NCBI GenBank assembly: GCA_002189035.1
Contig: NEEC01000002.1
Location: 2,542,001-2,606,000 of the forward strand
Reading direction: 5' to 3'
Source of the DNA: Utricularia gibba
Lineage: Eukaryota > Streptophyta > Magnoliopsida > Lamiales > Lentibulariaceae
Length of the DNA: 64,000 nt
Shown: positions 52,568 through 64,000 of the stretch, piece after piece
Position numbering within the stretch: position 1 is the first letter of the stretch
How the letters are laid out: each line of letters begins with the position of its first letter
Notes under the pieces: generated by a model
Database searches by the model: none
Told to the model about the DNA's origin: nothing
What the model saw: the letters and a program-made list of their open reading frames with translations, nothing else
Made by a program: the position numbers and the translations under genes

Positions 52568-54914
52568 CTAAAAGAACTCGAAGTCCAAATATTTACCCCC
52601 AGATTGCATCCCAGTTTCTACCTTTCTTGTATTGCTTCCGCTCACCCCACCATGGTTCACGTACCCTTGCTTCAGCAACAGGTCAGGCTCAAACACCCTC
52701 GGCACCTCTGGTGGAGTACTGCAACGAATCAAAGCCCAGTTTACACCTTCAAAGAAGGGGTGCTGCTTGATTTCTGTGGCTCCTCTCTTCACACCAAGCC
52801 GATTTTGTGGCTCCTTGTGGAGCAAGCCACGGATGAGATCACGACTAGCATAACTTGTTGCAGGGGATTCTGGAAACTTGAGTTGTTGCCCAACAACATT
52901 GAAAAGAGTAGCACGATTATCAGGCCCCTTGAATGGTGTTTTACCATACAGCAATTCATGTAAGAAAATTCCAAATGTCCACCAGTCCACAGCACTTCCA
53001 TGCCCCTCACCCTTGATGATCTCGGGAGCCAAGTATTCATGAGTCCCAACAAAAGACATGGATCTGGCTGCAGTGGGCTCGGCCACTAGCTCAGGCAATG
53101 CACCTGATGGAATCCCTGGCCCTCTTGATTTCAAAGACTTTTTCTTGCCTTTGGGAGGGAATATCTTGGGGAGGAAGCATCCAGGCTGGATGCAAGCCGA
53201 TACTGGTTCAACACATGAAGGCTGCACACAGAATGCGGCTCGCTTGGATGAATCGGAATCATTTGTAGAGCTTTTAAGTAAAGTTGGTGAAACTGCACAT
53301 CTTAGAGAAAGATCAAAATCTGAGAGCATTATATGGCCATCATCACGAACCAGAATGTTTTCTGGTTTCAGGTCTCTGTAAACCACTCCCAACATGTGAA
53401 GGTACTCAAGTGCCAAGAGAACTTCAGCCGCATAAAACCTGCGTTTTTTTATGATAAGCCATCAGTACCAGCTTCATCGCACAGAAAGAAATGCTCCCAT
53501 GCTAAAACCTTAATCCTTCAATGCATGTAAAACGAAGACTAAGATGCCAAATCAATATCAACTTTCAGTCAACGGCACAGTTCAGTCGTGAGTGAAGCCA
53601 TAAAAAAGGTAGAGCAACAAATCAATAAAACTTTTCAAAAAATACTTGGAGATTTTGCAAAGCCCGTTTGAGAAGTTTCAAGCGTGTGTAACAGTTTTAG
53701 TCAGGTGCTATAGGCATACTATAATCTTGAACGAGATAGATCAAGATGCAGGTTCGAGCAAGAGTTCAAACTATGAAGATTAAACATTTTTTCACATGCA
53801 CGAGCATGCTGTACGACCATTGAAGAAAACAGAGTAATCCTTGAAACCATAAGAGGATTTGGAAGTCAAGTAAGAGTTACCGAGCAGCATATTCTGAAAA
53901 ATGTCTCCCAGGCTGCCGTTGTCGCAGTGTATGAAGGTCACCTCCAGGGCAATATTCCATCACCAGGCATGAGAAGCGATCAGTCTCAAAATGAGTATAC
54001 AGAGTAGGCAAAAATGGATGGTCAAGAAGCTGTAAAATCTCTCTTTCTGTCTGCCCCCGAGTCAATTTCTTTCTACTTGCAAGTGAAGCCTTATCCATCA
54101 CCTTCATTGCAAAGAAGCATCTAGTCGAGTTCAGCTCAGAAAGATAAACAGTTCCAATGTCACCACATCCAAGTCTCTTCAGTAATTTGAAATTACTCAT
54201 GCCTAAAATTCCATCACGCGATTGAATAGAAATTATGGCTTTCCATCTAGGATCATTCCCCTTGTGAGGCTTACTTGCATTGCCAGTAACATTACTCCAG
54301 CTGCTTTCATCACTAAGACCACTACTATCACTGAGTTGACTAAGGCTGCTTTTAGTACTTTCAAGAGTTTCCCCTGGAATACTGCCTTTTGCACTCTCAT
54401 AAGTTTGGTCCACACTGAGCATGCTCGCATCACTGGTTGTCCCCTCACTCCGATACGTGGAAGAAGTGACAGTGCTCATGGCAGTAGCAACATTAGCACT
54501 GTCTCTGCTACTTAGTGGACTAACATCATCGCTCAAAGGCAACGAAGCATCCCAGATGCAGTCTTTCTCTTCAGACTCCAGCTTTGAGACTGTAACTATA
54601 CTTTGTGATGAACTAACAGATGGAGCGACAAACAAGTCATTTGAATCACCATCCTTGGCATTGCAAGGCGAACTCACTGATGAGGTGGGCTTGACACTAG
54701 TAACCCTGATTGACAGATCCTCCATGAAAGGCCCTGTAATGGACATACTTTTAACAAGGCATTTCCCATCCCACTGACTCTTGTTGATTGGCACAAAAAC
54801 ATGTTTCATCATGTCTATCTCAACTGGCTCAGCAGGATGGCTAGCTCCTTCAAACGTATGGGCCATCTCCTCAAAAGAGTTGCCTACGACCTTAATCACA
54901 GTGTCATCCAGCAT
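52568..54914 (-). CDS. AGC-VIII protein kinase (D6PK / PVPK-1-like)
   Basis: Plant AGC kinases of this class phosphorylate PIN auxin efflux carriers at the plasma membrane. Exons 54914-53881 and 53438-52568 give about 634 residues. The N-terminal 270 residues are Ser/Thr-rich. The kinase domain runs: [20 protein letters not shown] (Gly loop), [17 protein letters not shown] (Lys), [49 protein letters not shown] (DFD in place of DFG, the AGC-VIII hallmark), then the Cys-rich insertion between subdomains VII and VIII ([18 protein letters not shown]), [20 protein letters not shown] and the C-terminal [19 protein letters not shown]. The start at 54914 ([14 protein letters not shown]) follows an acceptor-like tag; an upstream coding-like stretch (54930-55030) may extend the N-terminus. 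Confidence 0.88.
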
Positions 54915-57274
54915 GAGTTCTACACAATCCCGAGTGAATCAAGTTGCGAGAAACCCAAAGCGTTAGATGGATTCCTGGCCTCTTCTTCTAATCCTTCAGC
55001 AACAATTGACACTTTCCTGGAAAGTGGTTCCGCCCCAGGTTAGTCCTTCAACCCAAAATCCAAAAACTTCCATTTATACACACGAAGCATTTCAAAGATG
55101 GGTAGTTGGGAACTTCATCTAAGAAAACTATTTTCAGTCCCAGCGTTCTGAACGCATCTAAAAACCGAGGAAATATAGTAAGAATAGCTTAAAATCCACG
55201 CAAATAAAGAGTACCCAATAAAAGAAACAACACGAGACAGGCAAAAGATAAAAAAGAAAGATGGAAAATGAAGAGCAGATACATGGGTATAAAACGAAAG
55301 AGAAAGAAATACAAAATCAAGCAACAGGCAAGACAGCAATACCCAGACAGAAGCATTAGCGTTCTACCTACGACAAGGAACATCGAACAATATCTCTTTA
55401 AGGCGCGGGCGCATCCGAGGCAGACCCCGAATCGGCCCAGCAAAAGAACAACTGAATCAAAAAGAGTCGCGGGCTACAACCTTTTTTCTCCCAGCTCAGA
55501 ATGTCTAAAACATAGATTCGGACTCCTGGAGAGATATGGGGAACAAACGCAGGGAAAAGTGAGATTGATACGGAGAAAAATGGCGCAATCAAAGAGAATC
55601 GAGTTGCTCTTTGTCGAGGATGGCTTCAGTCATGGTCAGTTCGATGCTTGCCCCAGGACAGCTGGGTGTGTTCTGTGTGAGAGAGACGAATGCCCCTTTA
55701 GCATAGAGAAAGAAAAGAAAATACCCAACATACCCCTCTCCCTCCCTCTTTTCTTTTTCGGCGAGGAGGGCAATAAAGTCAATGAATAAAAGGGATCGAT
55801 AGAGAATATCATAAAGTGGCGGGGTCGAATAGTTATATCCAGTAAACCAATGGACCAAGTTGTGAATTCCAATCGGCCGGGTGGGACCGCACTTGCTCCT
55901 TCTTTAGAGAACACGTCCTATCAGCGTGGGTTGTTCGTGTTGTGCAAGGGGCCAAGTGGGCCCCCAACTCCCCTCCATGAAAACAAGATCGTGGCCGTTG
56001 AATGCTGCGTCGTCACAACCGTCGGATTCCATCCGAAGCATCTAAATCAATGTATGGTTGGCTCATGGATGGACAGATGGATACATATTCATTACGTACG
56101 CCTTCGCTGTCATTATTTACTTCACTGCCTATTTTCACTAATAGTAATTACCACATTTAATTTTGAATTATGTCTGTAATTTCTAATACAGCGTTTAATG
56201 ACATGAAACAAATGATATTAAATATGAATGGATGTGTGTTAGAATCTATGATTTTATAATAATAAAAGTTAATTATACGTTTCATTTTCATTTATATATA
56301 ATTTCTCAATTTAAACAAATAAAGGTTATGTGCAATTAAAATATGTAAAAAAACCAAATATCGTTTGTTTACAAAAAATGAAAGAATGAAAGGAAGAGGA
56401 ATTGAGAAGGAGAACAAATTGATAGAATTAACTATGTAAAATATTATAAATAATTAGAATTTTTTATATTATAAATACAAAATCCATTATTTAAAAGTAT
56501 AGCATATATCAAATATATTTTAAATATGTATTTATAAACTATATTTAATCCTAAATCATATAAACAAAATTTTAAACATGCTTCTAAATATACCTTTAAA
56601 GGTTTTAGAACTATTTTGTAAAACATGTATGTTGTCAAACACATTTATCAAATTTATATTATTCATAATATATACTTAAATACTCATTTGGTAGGATTGT
56701 TTTACTTTACACAATACTAAATATAGGTAACATTAATTAACATCAAAATAATTAATTTGAAAAAGTTAAATATGTTTTGTAGAGATCATTATTTTATAAA
56801 ATTATTTTTTTATCACATGGCTGGTATAAAGGTTTATAAAAAATGTATGTATTTATATATTTTTTTGGATTATTAAAAATAAATAATATTATATATTAAC
56901 AACATTTTTTAAAAATAATTTAATATATATAAAATTATTGAAGTGAAATTATTGTCTTTTAAAATTTGTATTCCTAGAGGGTCAATAGTGCTCTCCGCAC
57001 CCAGAACCTCAGAAATTGAAGGCGGAAATTCCATTGTACCCAAAGTGGAAGAGAGCAGTAATGACTTATTGCTCTCCCTATGGCCGACACAGTTCGTGTT
57101 CATTCGCCTTGTTGGAAGATTTCTACTCCTGATCAGTTGAATACATACATCAAATTATTTCGGGAATCTCTGCATATGCCTCTTGGTTGACATGATTAAA
57201 CAGAAGGTGCGCTTCTAAATTCTGAAAATTCATGAACACCACCTTCTTGGGGAAGTGAAGCTACCAGTGACGTA
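54915..57274. other. AGC kinase leader and promoter, then AT-rich intergenic region
   Basis: Bases 54915-55700 are probably the 5' leader of the AGC kinase, with at least one leader intron and a possible upstream ORF (MTEAILDKEQLDSL, minus strand about 55633-55589). About 56100-56950 is highly AT-rich. Around 56970-57130 is a short GC-richer island of unknown origin, before the 3' end of the prefoldin-like gene. Confidence 0.5.
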
Positions 57275-58259
57275 TCATGGACCTGGAGGCGTTAGCTTCT
57301 GCAGCTTGGCTTTGGCAGATTCCATTTGCTCTGCACGAAAAGTCACAGAAAATAAGAAAGGTAAAGGATGAATACATGAGCCAAGATATCAATTGGCAGA
57401 TGGAAAACTCAGCATAAGACTTGAAAGGGTAAGTCCTTTGATGGATAAGGCCAACTGGAGTTTGTGTAAAAAAGGATCTAGACTTGACTGCCAATGCATT
57501 CTTACTCTGTTCTGCAGCAATTGCCTTCGGAATGGTTGATCGGAAGAACAGATTCCCGTTTGTCTGATATACAGCCTGAATGAAAAACAAGCACATTGTT
57601 CAGTATTCCAATCTAGGAGAAGGATTCAAGGACAGGGTAAAGTTCATAAGTTATTCCCCCAAGTGGTATTAATCCTAAATAAAAAAAAAATGAAGATGTG
57701 CACCAAATCCAGGCCATTGATCAGCTTTTTTTCCAAAACATGAGAAGGTTTCAATTCAAAGACAGGGTTTTTGTACCAAGGGGTTTTTGGTTGCTTCCAA
57801 CATACTTCACAATATGCAACAAAACCCTTCAATCACTCCCTCACCAGCAAGCAATCTCACACCTTCCCAGTTACATGACAATCCTAAGTAGCCGAGATTA
57901 GTGAGTGTAATAAGCTGGTCCAATTTTCAAATGTAGTTTGTATATGCATCACGAATTTACACCAAAATATGTACAAAAAGGGAATCCGAATTCCTACATA
58001 TATATAAATCAACATAAGAGGGATCGAGAACGGGTAGCATGAAGGATTCCATTACCTTCTCACCAGAAAGGCTGTTGAGCTCGGCTATGGCTACCTCATG
58101 ACTTCTTACCTGCAAATTCCGCCATCAAAACCCAGAAAGAATAAAAAAAATAGCAAAATCACCCCCGAAACCCTAACCTATGAAGTGAAGGGACACCAAA
58201 CAGTCATCCAAACACACCTCTCGGACAAGGTCAGAGGAAGAGTTCGAGACCGACGACAT
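57275..58259 (-). CDS. Prefoldin-like small protein (73 residues, At1g49245-like)
   Basis: Four small exons on the minus strand, 58259-58218, 58109-58056, 57575-57506 and 57330-57275, join in phase with GT-AG introns. The start is MSSVSNSSSDLVRE. Exon 2 reads VRSHEVAIAELNSLSGEK, exon 3 AVYQTNGNLFFRSTIPKAI and exon 4 QMESAKAKLQKLTPPGP. The pattern of two short helices around NGNLFF resembles small plant proteins annotated as prefoldin chaperone subunit family. Function is inferred from recalled similarity only. The first intron (58110-58217) contains a telo-box-like gaaaccctaacc. Confidence 0.75.
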
Positions 58260-58759
58260 GCTTTTCCCCTTTCGCTTACAAGTTACAACCCTTGGAAGAA
58301 ATCCGGCACCTTAAAATTTCCTTTGCCTGTTATTTTATTAATTTAATAAAAATTATTTTTTTAAATTGCTGGCTCCGATGGGCAGGCCCGTACCGGAATA
58401 CCAGTCGCCGGCCGGCCCATGCCTATCAGTAACCGCACAGCCCGGCTGAAGGGAGTCACCACCGCGAGAGCCTAACCCGGAGGAGCAAGAAGTATGGTGA
58501 TTGGAAAACGGAAAACCATGCGTTGTAGTGCTATGCGTCTGAACACCTGATAATGCTCAACTCTCCGACGAGGTTGTCCTGCTCTGCGAAATAATAATCT
58601 ACTAGCAGCCGCCCTCGACACAAGATATAATCCAAAGTTAAAGTGCATGAGGTTCTTGGCTTCAGTCAGCCTTGTGAGATTAACTGAAACTAGAGCAGAA
58701 AATCTATGGCAGAATTGATGGGGAGGGAACTCGAGATCATCATCTTGTGAAGCCCATCT
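58260..58759. other. Intergenic region, prefoldin-like promoter
   Basis: A GC-richer block at 58370-58450 has a site II-like TGGGCC motif (reverse complement of ggccca near 58427), plausible for the minus-strand prefoldin-like gene. About 58500-58759 is the 3' flank of the DUF4787-type gene. No exon is seen. Confidence 0.5.
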
Positions 58760-59699
58760 CTAGTTGCCAAATGCACCTTTCACACCATCGATGCTCTCTC
58801 CCACAGATTGCCTGCAAAGGTCACCAGCTTTTAGAACACATACCATCGTTTCAAACCGATTCATCATCTACCAGACAATCTACGTGCCGGGGAGCTGAAC
58901 GAAGGAGCTGATCATGTGCGGTTCTAGTCTTAGACTCTACTACTAAAGCAAGAAATGCATAAGCTCAAGAAAAAGGCCCTAACAAGCTCCCGTAAGGTAT
59001 AGTTGAGAGTTACAACAGCATAGATATCAAAAGACTCAGTGATGTGCAACTGGGATTGTCGTGCAGATTCAACTATTTAAGCAGAAACGTAGGGATGTCT
59101 AACAACCAACCATGGGCATAACTTGAATGAAGAATCGTACCTCTGCACGCAGTATTTGAACTCAGAGCCTCTGATGAAGTCCCGTTCCCCCACTTCTAGC
59201 TGTAAATGCCCCAGAAACCAGAAGATTGAGTGAGATGGGGAATTGAAATCTTTCTCTGTTCGCAAAGAATTCTCACCGGATCACTGCCGTATATGAGCTC
59301 GTAACAATCGGGAGACACACATTTTAGGGCACAATTCTCCTTTTCTATCTCTGAAGATCTGCATCTCTCACCCCATAATCCGCTTCAACCACAGATCAAC
59401 CAGTCAATAACAGGGTTGCTAAGAAGTTAAAATCTTTGAAAAACTGGAACCACCTCTCAATATCCACATAGCAGTCGTTCTTCTTCTCCCGAATCTCAGC
59501 GTCCTGTTGAAATTCAAGCATTAAGAAATGGGTCCGATCGATTATGCGTGAAATGGAGAATAAAACTCCGTAAAATCGACAAGTTTCGTATTCTTGGACA
59601 GGATTCTACTCACTGAAATTTGGACTCGGGATTTGGCAACAACTCCGCCGCAGCAAAGACAGCCCACGACCAAGACGATCACCAGACGGAGCTTTCCAT
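58760..59699 (-). CDS. DUF4787-type small secreted, Cys-rich protein with a frameshifted signal-peptide exon
   Basis: Five minus-strand exons (59699-59614, about 59502-59450, about 59382-59277, 59199-59141, 58811-58760) join in phase after exon 1. Exon 2 reads DAEIREKKNDCYVDIE and exon 3 SGLWGERCRSSEIEKENCAL then KCVSPDCYELIYGSDP. Exon 4 reads LEVGERDFIRGSEFKYCVQ and exon 5 QSVGESIDGVKGAFGN at TAG 58760. The Cys and WG..CRSS patterns match the plant DUF4787 family. Exon 1 encodes a hydrophobic signal peptide (KLRLVIVLVVGCLCCGGVVA) but the only nearby ATG (59699) is out of frame by one base. Adding one A to the AAA run near 59694 gives MEKLRLVIV and exactly 29 codons to the donor. The role is unknown; it is presumably secretory. 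Confidence 0.78.
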
Positions 59700-60294
59700 G
59701 TTGATCCTCCAAAACACATTCGCAAATCACAATCCCCCCACCCCTGCAATTCAAAACGTCTCTTTTTTTTGTTTCTTTTAAATACGGAATTCAATATCAT
59801 AAAATATTTCTTTTTCACGGGAAGCATCCGACTTTTTGGAAATTCTGAAGCAGTTCAGACACAATTCACCGAAGACATCAGCCATGCCTTCGTACAACAG
59901 AGCTGACGCTTGCTTCTTGTCACTCTTTTGGTAGGCAGGTATTCCTCCGGAGTAACTTTTCTCAAGTCCATTTCTTTGGAAGCAATCAGTTCCATAAGGA
60001 ACTTCTGTTGCATAGATAAAAAGGGACTGATCATATCTCTACTACTATGCCAAATTAGAAAAATGAATTAAATTGACAAAACTGGAGTAATTTCATGGTG
60101 AAGTCCATGCCACAACCTAAAAAAGCTGCACTATATTTGCAGTCTCACAGGCATGCTTTCTATATTTCTAGTCCCCATTCAAAATCCACACTTGAAAAGC
60201 ATTGCAGTGGTAACAATAGACAGTGAGATCTCAACCACCACCTCCAACCTACAAACAATTACTGCAGTCCATGAGGGTCTAGAAATGGCTTAGC
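59700..60294. other. Intergenic region between the DUF4787-type gene and the PP2A remnant
   Basis: It contains a minus-strand open stretch (about 60012-59770) after an acceptor-like acag that reads like protein (SYSGGIPAYQKSDKKQ, LLYEGMADVFGEL). I cannot assign it to a family or splice it to a neighbour. The rest has no recognisable feature. Confidence 0.4.
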
Positions 60295-61160
<866 letters not shown>

Positions 61161-61581
61161 TAAATGGTGGGAAAGGAATCACGACATGAAGTGGAAGAAA
61201 ATAGTGGAACAGGAATCCCCCGGGAACTGTTTATTTATGGAAACTGGCTCGTTTTTCCTTTTCCTTTTTTTTTTCTCTGTTGTAGAATGCTGGTTTGTGA
61301 ACAACTGGGTTTTGATTTGGGAAGGCTTATTATGATACTGTTGGGTTCCCGCTTACATTGTGTATGAAACTGCAGCAGCCAAGATTGTGATCAACCATAG
61401 CTTCACCCCGTGCCTTGTGGCAATCAAAGAGAATGGGCTCGACTTGCAGCAGAACATCAAATGCTGAGGTGGAAAGGCAAAAAAGGAAAAGATCTTCCCA
61501 GTTCCCGCAACAACCATGAAAAATACCCAAGCTTCAAATCAGAAAAGTGAAACCAGGAAAGGGAAAATGAGACAAAAATAA
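61161..61581. other. Spacer between PP2A remnant and tRNA
   Basis: No confirmed gene. A minus-strand stretch at about 61330-61460 reads QVEPILFDCHKARGEAMVDH, which is protein-like but not recognised. It could be a leftover exon of an unrelated gene. Confidence 0.4.
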
Positions 61582-61663
61582 CGTCGCCTGAGAGATTCGA
61601 ACTCTCGCGGGGAAACCCCATGTACTTAGCAGGCACACGCCTTAACCACTCGGCCAAAGCGAC
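61582..61663 (-). tRNA. trnS-GCU: tRNA-Ser(GCU)
   Basis: The 82-nt minus-strand sequence starts GTCGCTTTGGCCGAGTGGTT and ends ATCTCTCAGGCGACG. The 7-bp acceptor stem pairs (GTCGCTT with AGGCGAC, one G-U), the anticodon loop CTGCTAA gives anticodon GCU, there is a long variable arm typical of class II tRNA-Ser, and the T-loop reads GTTCGAATC. The discriminator base is G, as in tRNA-Ser, and no intron is seen. It looks like a functional nuclear tRNA gene. Confidence 0.93.
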
Positions 61664-61884
61664 GATGGATAACCCAAGTTCGTCTTTATAGAAATAATAC
61701 TATTTATAATTCTCCAGCCAAAAACCCTTTGCTTGGCGGTGCCGCGCTGCTTTCTTTTTTCTACTAACTCTTGCCAGGGCTTTTGTTCCCGCCACCCTCT
61801 AGTACGCTACAAAGGTAGCCAATTCTCGAGTTCTGCTGTTAACCTCAAGGGAGCAGATTCGTAGAGGGACGAGCTTTATATGTG
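61664..61884. other. Upstream region of RNA polymerase I subunit gene
   Basis: Promoter and 5' UTR between the tRNA and the NRPA2 start codon. No TATA box or other clear element is identified. Confidence 0.4.
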
Positions 61885-64000
61885 ATGGAAGAAGAGGGTA
61901 AGCGAATAAGGTGGCGGCCTCATCTTGCAGGGGAGCAAGGTTACCCTGCATTGCGGGAGCTTGTTAAACATCATATTGAATCCTTTGATTACATGATTGA
62001 CTGCGGGCTTGAGAAGGCGCTGCAGAATATTCAGCCCGTTGAAGTTGTGGACCCTTCCTCTGAAGTCAAGTTAAGAAATATCCTTTCAATTTGCTGTTCT
62101 TTTGGAATTGCAATATCCAATGGATTGGTGAAGTTTGCACTCTCTTCGGGACTCGTTGTTTGATGTTTGTGAAGCGCGAAAAGTTCTCTAGTAACTCGGT
62201 CATATGTTCTGTTCTGTTTTATTTTGGATTGTGATGGGAGGTTTCCATCATAAAAATGCGAACTTTGTGTTCGCCGTATGGTCGCCTTCCATATTTCTTA
62301 AGTCTTATTGCTGAACAGTTTATCCTCTGAAACTATATGCAGTTGGGTTTGGGTGATCACGATCTAGTTTCTCATGCAGTATCCGTTATTTCAAGTTTTC
62401 GGCTTTTGGCTTGATTTGGAATAGATACTTACATGAAAAGTGCCAGAAAGTCTCTGAAAAGTATGATTATGGTATTTGTTGCATCTTATATGTTATGGTG
62501 TCGAGTAATTTCCATTTTTCATATCATCTGCGATGTTCGTCTTCTTAACCCATGCCAAACTTTGGCTTGGAAGTCCTGAAGTGTATACTCCGCAAAAGGA
62601 ACGGGTTGCTGGAGGAATGTATAATGCTCTTTATCCTTTTGAGGTAGAATTTTTTGCCATCAGCATCATTATTGTCATAATTGGACATCATAAGTTGGGA
62701 ATTTTGGAGATAACTACATTTTTTGTTTCTTCTTATTTTGGTATGAGCAGTGTAGACAAGCAAAAACCACATATGCTGGAAAGTTCATGTTGGAAGTTAA
62801 TTTCCAGTATAACGATGGAGTCTCTATAAGAGAAAAAATGAATTTCGGCCAGTTTCCTATCATGTTGAATGTAAGGAACCATGTTGAATCTTTATAAACA
62901 TTCATTATTAAGCTCTTTCCGTAAACTTACTAGTTGAATCAAGTAAATCTTCACTTCCTAAATATCAACGATGAACACGATCGCTTTTACATTTGGCTCT
63001 ATGATCCGTCGTCATGCTACTACTGGAATGCTAATTTTGCATATCATTTGCTTGATGGATGTAATATGGAGCTATGATTCTCGTACCATTCTAGACCATT
63101 GTTTTTCTTGCATAGTTACATATCCTAGTCCTTCTATGCAGTCCAAACTTTGCCATCTTAGGGATGTACATAATCCTATGGAATTAGTTGCAAAGAAAGA
63201 AGAGGCTTCTGAAGCAGGAGGGTGAGTTTGCATGGTCCTCTCTTTTCTTTCTATTCATCCTTGATTAGTTATTTTTTGGAAATTGTTTTCATCTACACGG
63301 CTATATTTTATCCTTTTTTCAGATACTTCATATTGAATGGGCTGGAGAGGGTTATTCGACTTCTTATTTTGCAGAAGAGGAACTATGTATGTCTACTATT
63401 TTTCGCTCTAGGCCTTGTAAACATGTAGCATCATGTGGAAGGAATGCATTTTATGAGACCTGTTGTTTTGTTATTTTTTTTAACCTGTATCTTTTCCTTT
63501 ATCTAGCCAATGAGCATTGTGAGAAGTTCATTCGCTGAGCGCAGTGAAGGATATACTGACAAAGCAGTTGTCATAAGGTTTTCCTCCTCTCCACATTACA
63601 AATCCATTTTCAGTAACTTCTAAGAATGTTAACACCGAGAATATGGTCTAGGAGACATGGTGCTAAGTTATATTGGAAACAACGCATGATATAAATCCTG
63701 TTTTATCACCAGTTTATCACAACATTGTTCCCTGGGATTGAGTGAAAATTGTCACAAAAAGTTTCCAAAATTCAAAGAGGGAACAGTGTCGTAGTTTTTT
63801 TTTTTTTTATCATTAACCTAGATTTCTGGAATATTGTTTCATTATTTTCATCTTTAAGGTCATTTATGGTGGTAAAATGTCTATACTATCTACCTGAAGG
63901 AACGTTGTAGGTGATTTAGTACATGTCTAATATAATTTTTTGTTTGGATCGTCATACTATTCCTTATAGTGCTGAGGACTTGTTTTGCTGATTGATTTGA
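61885..64000 (+). CDS. NRPA2: DNA-directed RNA polymerase I subunit 2 (NRPA2), 5' part
   Basis: Second-largest catalytic subunit of the nucleolar enzyme that makes 45S rRNA; the gene continues past the right edge. Six exons are readable: 61885-62077, 62561-62643, 62751-62870, 63142-63221, 63323-63386 and 63507-63577. They encode MEEEGKRIRWRPHLAGEQGY, LVKHHIESFDYMIDCGLEKA, KLRIWLGSPEVYTPQKERVA, CRQAKTTYAGKFMLEV then KMNFGQFPIMLN, SKLCHLRDVHNPMELVAKKE, GGYFILNGLERVIRLLILQK and PMSIVRSSFAERSEGYTDKA. These are the conserved N-terminal lobe segments of Rpa135-type subunits. All phases agree, provided the first intron is removed as an AT-AC intron (see findings). There is no frameshift in the visible part. 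Confidence 0.92.
62078..62560 (+). other. U12-type AT-AC intron of NRPA2
   Basis: The intron starts ATATCCTTT (62078-62086), the exact U12 5' splice-site consensus. A branch-site match TTCTTAAC (62542-62549, consensus TTCCTTRAY) lies 12 bases before the terminal AC (62559-62560). Splicing at these ends turns A + TT into the Ile of KLRIWLG and keeps the family frame. No GT-AG pair here gives an equivalent reading. Confidence 0.85.

Overview
The window is nuclear DNA from a flowering plant, most likely a eudicot. Genes are split by short AT-rich GT-AG introns, gene-poor stretches are very AT-rich, and the proteins include plant-specific families (a DUF630/DUF632 protein, an RLCK-VII kinase, an AGC-VIII kinase, a type I metacaspase with an LSD1 zinc finger). 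The species cannot be named from the sequence. All gene names come from recalled family similarity, not from a database search.

Layout. At 1-405 (+) is the 3' end of an unidentified gene. Then on + come an F-box/LRR gene (1465-3253), Sec61-beta (4352-4600) and a 19-exon HUB1/BRE1-type histone H2B ubiquitin ligase (6049-12114). From 12940 to 48510 every gene is on -: a small unidentified gene (12940-13658), a C2orf69/UPF0565 homologue (14149-15358), cytosolic HSP90 (16051-18555), the replication nuclease-helicase DNA2/JHS1 (19251-28568), an RLCK-VII kinase (29431-30938), a metacaspase-1 type gene (32441-34259), casein kinase 2 beta (35552-37339), the ALG12 mannosyltransferase (38301-42504) and an RRM+SPOC (FPA-like) gene (43293-48510). 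The last is divergent from a DUF630/DUF632 gene (49435-52090, +), which converges on an AGC-VIII kinase (52568-54914, -). The right end holds a prefoldin-like small gene (57275-58259, -), a DUF4787-type secreted protein gene (58760-59699, -), a decayed PP2A catalytic-subunit copy (about 60295-61160, -), a tRNA-Ser(GCU) (61582-61663, -) and the first six exons of RNA polymerase I subunit 2 (61885 to beyond the right edge, +). The neighbours look like ordinary housekeeping and signalling genes; I see no operon-like or pathway cluster.

Most notable observations. (1) Six otherwise intact genes each need exactly one inserted base to restore the family reading frame (about 2350, 16443, 19570, 45436, 50288 and 59695). 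All six are deletions, several in short homopolymers, so uncorrected assembly errors are more likely than six pseudogenes. (2) The first intron of the RNA polymerase I subunit gene has textbook U12-type AT-AC signals and no GT-AG alternative. (3) A perfect 281-bp tandem duplication in a HUB1 intron duplicates the 3' splice site. (4) A multi-exon PP2A catalytic remnant lies beside the tRNA. (5) Promoter motifs fit function: heat-shock elements at HSP90 and an E2F site plus site II motifs at DNA2. (6) There are two MITE-like inverted-repeat elements and a primer-binding-site-like LTR-element relic. I found no CRISPR array, complete transposon or plainly new multi-gene system.
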